NCBI GenBank assembly: GCA_003956705.1
Contig: QZCP01000801.1
Span: 85,114-149,113, forward strand
Length of the DNA stretch: 64,000 nt
Direction: 5' to 3'
Origin: Brevipalpus yothersi
Taxonomy: Eukaryota > Arthropoda > Arachnida > Trombidiformes > Tenuipalpidae
Made by a program: the position numbers and the translations under genes. Numbering within the stretch: position 1 is the stretch's first letter; each line of letters starts with the position of its first letter. Positions 62,201-64,000 of the stretch are shown one piece after another. A model generated the notes under the pieces. The model was not told the origin of the DNA, did no database searches, and worked only from the letters and a program-made list of their open reading frames with translations.

Positions 62201-63588
62201 ATCGGAAGTTGACTGTGTAATGAATGTGATTGTGATTAAAGTTAATCATGTACACTTCTGAATACTTTCTCTCTCTTTCACACAAACACATACTCAATGT
62301 AGGTATCAATTCGCTTCTTTTTTTGTTTGTGTGTGTGCAAGCCAGGAGAAACAAAAGTGATTTAATGTAAAATCAAATCCAATTGATGTACATACACTCT
62401 TGTTACAATTGACACTGTATATCTGTTTATTGGTTTGATTTATGTGTATTTATGAATATAAAGTATACATTTGAAAAACCATGCAACACTTTGGACCATA
62501 TCGAATTGGATGAATTGAAATTAAAGATGGAAAAATACTTAAACATCATGTTAAGTCCACCACTTTTTTCCTCCTCTTCTTCTTCTTCATCATCATTCCT
62601 CTCTCTCTTCTCTCTCCTTCATCTTGACATGGATAAGTGAAAAAAAGAGATAGAGAAGTACTCTTGCAACTTTTCAAGCTGAAGTGGATAAAAAAATGGG
62701 CAAAAGAGAGAGAAGAGAGAGAGAGAAGAGAGAGCATGAAGGAAGCCCAATGAGACGGCCTTTTAAAGCGATTTCAAGCTCGATTTTTAAACTGTCTCGA
62801 AATTCAACTGTCCTGAATTGATTTTCAATTTTCAAATAAGTTTTTCTACTGTAAAACGGAAAAACTTTTGCTCCTTCAAGCTGTGTGTGTATGTATGCTG
62901 TATATGAGCTGTATTGGGGCTGTGTGTTGAAGCGCGCGTCGAGGATGGAGAGCAGCCCAAAAACTTTTTCTCAATCTTCTTACTTCTTACTAACGTCTAT
63001 CCCGTTTAAAACTTCTTGGTTTCGATGGTAACCAGTAAAATGTTGATGTTACCCAAAGCCGACCTCCTTCTCTCTCTCTTCTCTCTCTTCTCTCTCTTCT
63101 CTCTCTTTCCGAAAAATTTCAAGTGAAAATCATGAGATGGACTCTCTCTCTCTTTCTTTTTCTCTTTCTTTCTCAGCGGCGATTCAAGGGGAGGAAGGGG
63201 GAGTGATGGCTTTCTCAGCCTCGGGCGAGTTTCGAAGAGAGAGAGCATCTTAGTTCTCTCTCTTTACGAATAATACTGGTTTAAGATGGGGAGAGAGAGA
63301 GACAAGAGTGAGCAAGTATTTCACTGAAGAAGAAGAAGAAGAAGAGAAAAAGAGAGAGAGAGGGAGGCTTAAAAGACAAAGACAAGAAGAGAAGAGAAGA
63401 GAGAGAGAGAAAAAGAAAGAGAAAAAGTTTTTGAAGGCGAGTTGAGAAAAGAGAAGCTCACCAGAAAGACAAAGAAGAATAAGAAAAAGATTCAAATGCC
63501 CTCAGGAACAAAGGATGCTCGGGGGATGCTGTGTGTATGTGTATGTGTATGTATTGGTCAAACAAGTGAACGAAAAATAAAATTGAAT

Positions 63589-63625
<37 letters not shown>

Positions 63626-63914
63626 AGAGGAAGATGGATGCTGATGAGCGCGAGGGTGGAAACGATGAAGATGAGAAGAAAAAAGAAGAAGAAGAAGAAG
63701 GAGATGAAGATGAAGGTGGAGGAAGGAAGAGTTAAGTAGGATTTTTCTTTCATGCATCTCATTATCTGACCAAAGATGAAGGTAGAGAGAGAAAAGGTAT
63801 TCGTTTCGTTATTATTATATATTCTTTTGTCGATCATCCTCCCTCCTCCCCCCCTCCACCTCCTAATCTTCTGTGGGGTTTTTTCTTTCTTTTCACAATG
63901 AAAAAGTAGAAAGA

Positions 63915-63918
<4 letters not shown>

Positions 63919-64000
<82 letters not shown>
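63919..64000. repeat. (GA)n microsatellite at window end
   Basis: About 40 GA units running off the window edge, so its true length is unknown. Confidence 0.95.

Larger units (their letters stand above)
56327..64000. other. Long intergenic region with microsatellites, no gene recognised
   Basis: Downstream of innexin. It contains CT tracts at 58519-58557 and about 59240-59262, GA tracts at 59010-59068, 63594-63620 and 63919-64000, shorter CT/GA/CA patches and a G-rich 9-bp minisatellite near 58932-58975. Open frames are mainly Ser/Leu/Phe or Arg/Glu runs produced by these repeats. The start of this region may be innexin 3' UTR, but no close AATAAA was found. Confidence 0.55.

Noticed and set aside
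1..64000. tRNA genes, CRISPR arrays, operons or phage elements
   Set aside because: I looked for T-arm motifs, regularly spaced unique spacers and clustered same-strand prokaryotic-type genes and saw none; the regular repeats are simple microsatellites.

Overview
The window is nuclear DNA of an invertebrate animal, most likely an arthropod. It has spliceosomal genes with mostly short GT-AG introns, AT-rich intergenic DNA, an innexin (a protostome gap-junction family), a LanA/LAMA5-type laminin alpha and a janus-A/PHPT1 gene. An acariform mite is my best guess, because a secreted GH32 fructosidase lies between ordinary animal genes and horizontally acquired GH32 genes are known from spider mites. 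The lineage is an inference and cannot be fixed from sequence alone. The window holds two N gaps (24-668 and 14963-15641), one single N (36658) and an exceptional number of long (GA)n/(CT)n microsatellites, which flank both gaps and both window ends.

Layout. 0.7-6.4 kb: no gene seen; diverged tandem repeats and microsatellites. 6.4-9.3 kb (minus): SLC66A2/PQLC1-like PQ-loop membrane protein, five exons. 10.0-11.8 kb (minus): GH32 beta-fructosidase/levanase-like enzyme with signal peptide, two introns and all three catalytic motifs. 12.8-13.4 kb (plus): 14 kDa phosphohistidine phosphatase (janus-A/PHPT1). 16.0-30.2 kb (plus): complete laminin alpha gene, 18 coding exons, about 3,796 aa. 30.6-32.9 kb (minus): KLHL10-like BTB-BACK-Kelch protein, convergent with laminin. 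38.8-39.4 kb (plus): V-ATPase 16 kDa proteolipid (subunit c). 40.7 kb (minus): a solitary 5S rRNA gene with upstream TATA and T-run terminator. 44.4-46.9 kb (plus): KLF10/11 (cabut)-type zinc-finger gene with a mariner-type MITE inserted at its 5' edge. 54.9-56.3 kb (plus): intronless innexin. The rest (33-38.7, 46.9-54.9, 56.3-64 kb) is mostly microsatellite-rich intergenic DNA with a few structured repeats and one doubtful PDZ-like exon.

The genes do not form a pathway; they are independent housekeeping, matrix, signalling and developmental genes. The most notable items are the domesticated GH32 gene; the MITE sitting exactly between an old polypyrimidine tract and a 3' splice site of the KLF gene, where its own acceptor would add nine in-frame codons; the isolated 5S unit; two independent diverged tandem duplications; and several strong hairpin or G-quadruplex-type DNA structures. 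I found no CRISPR array, operon or other prokaryote-type system, and nothing I can call a new biological system with confidence.
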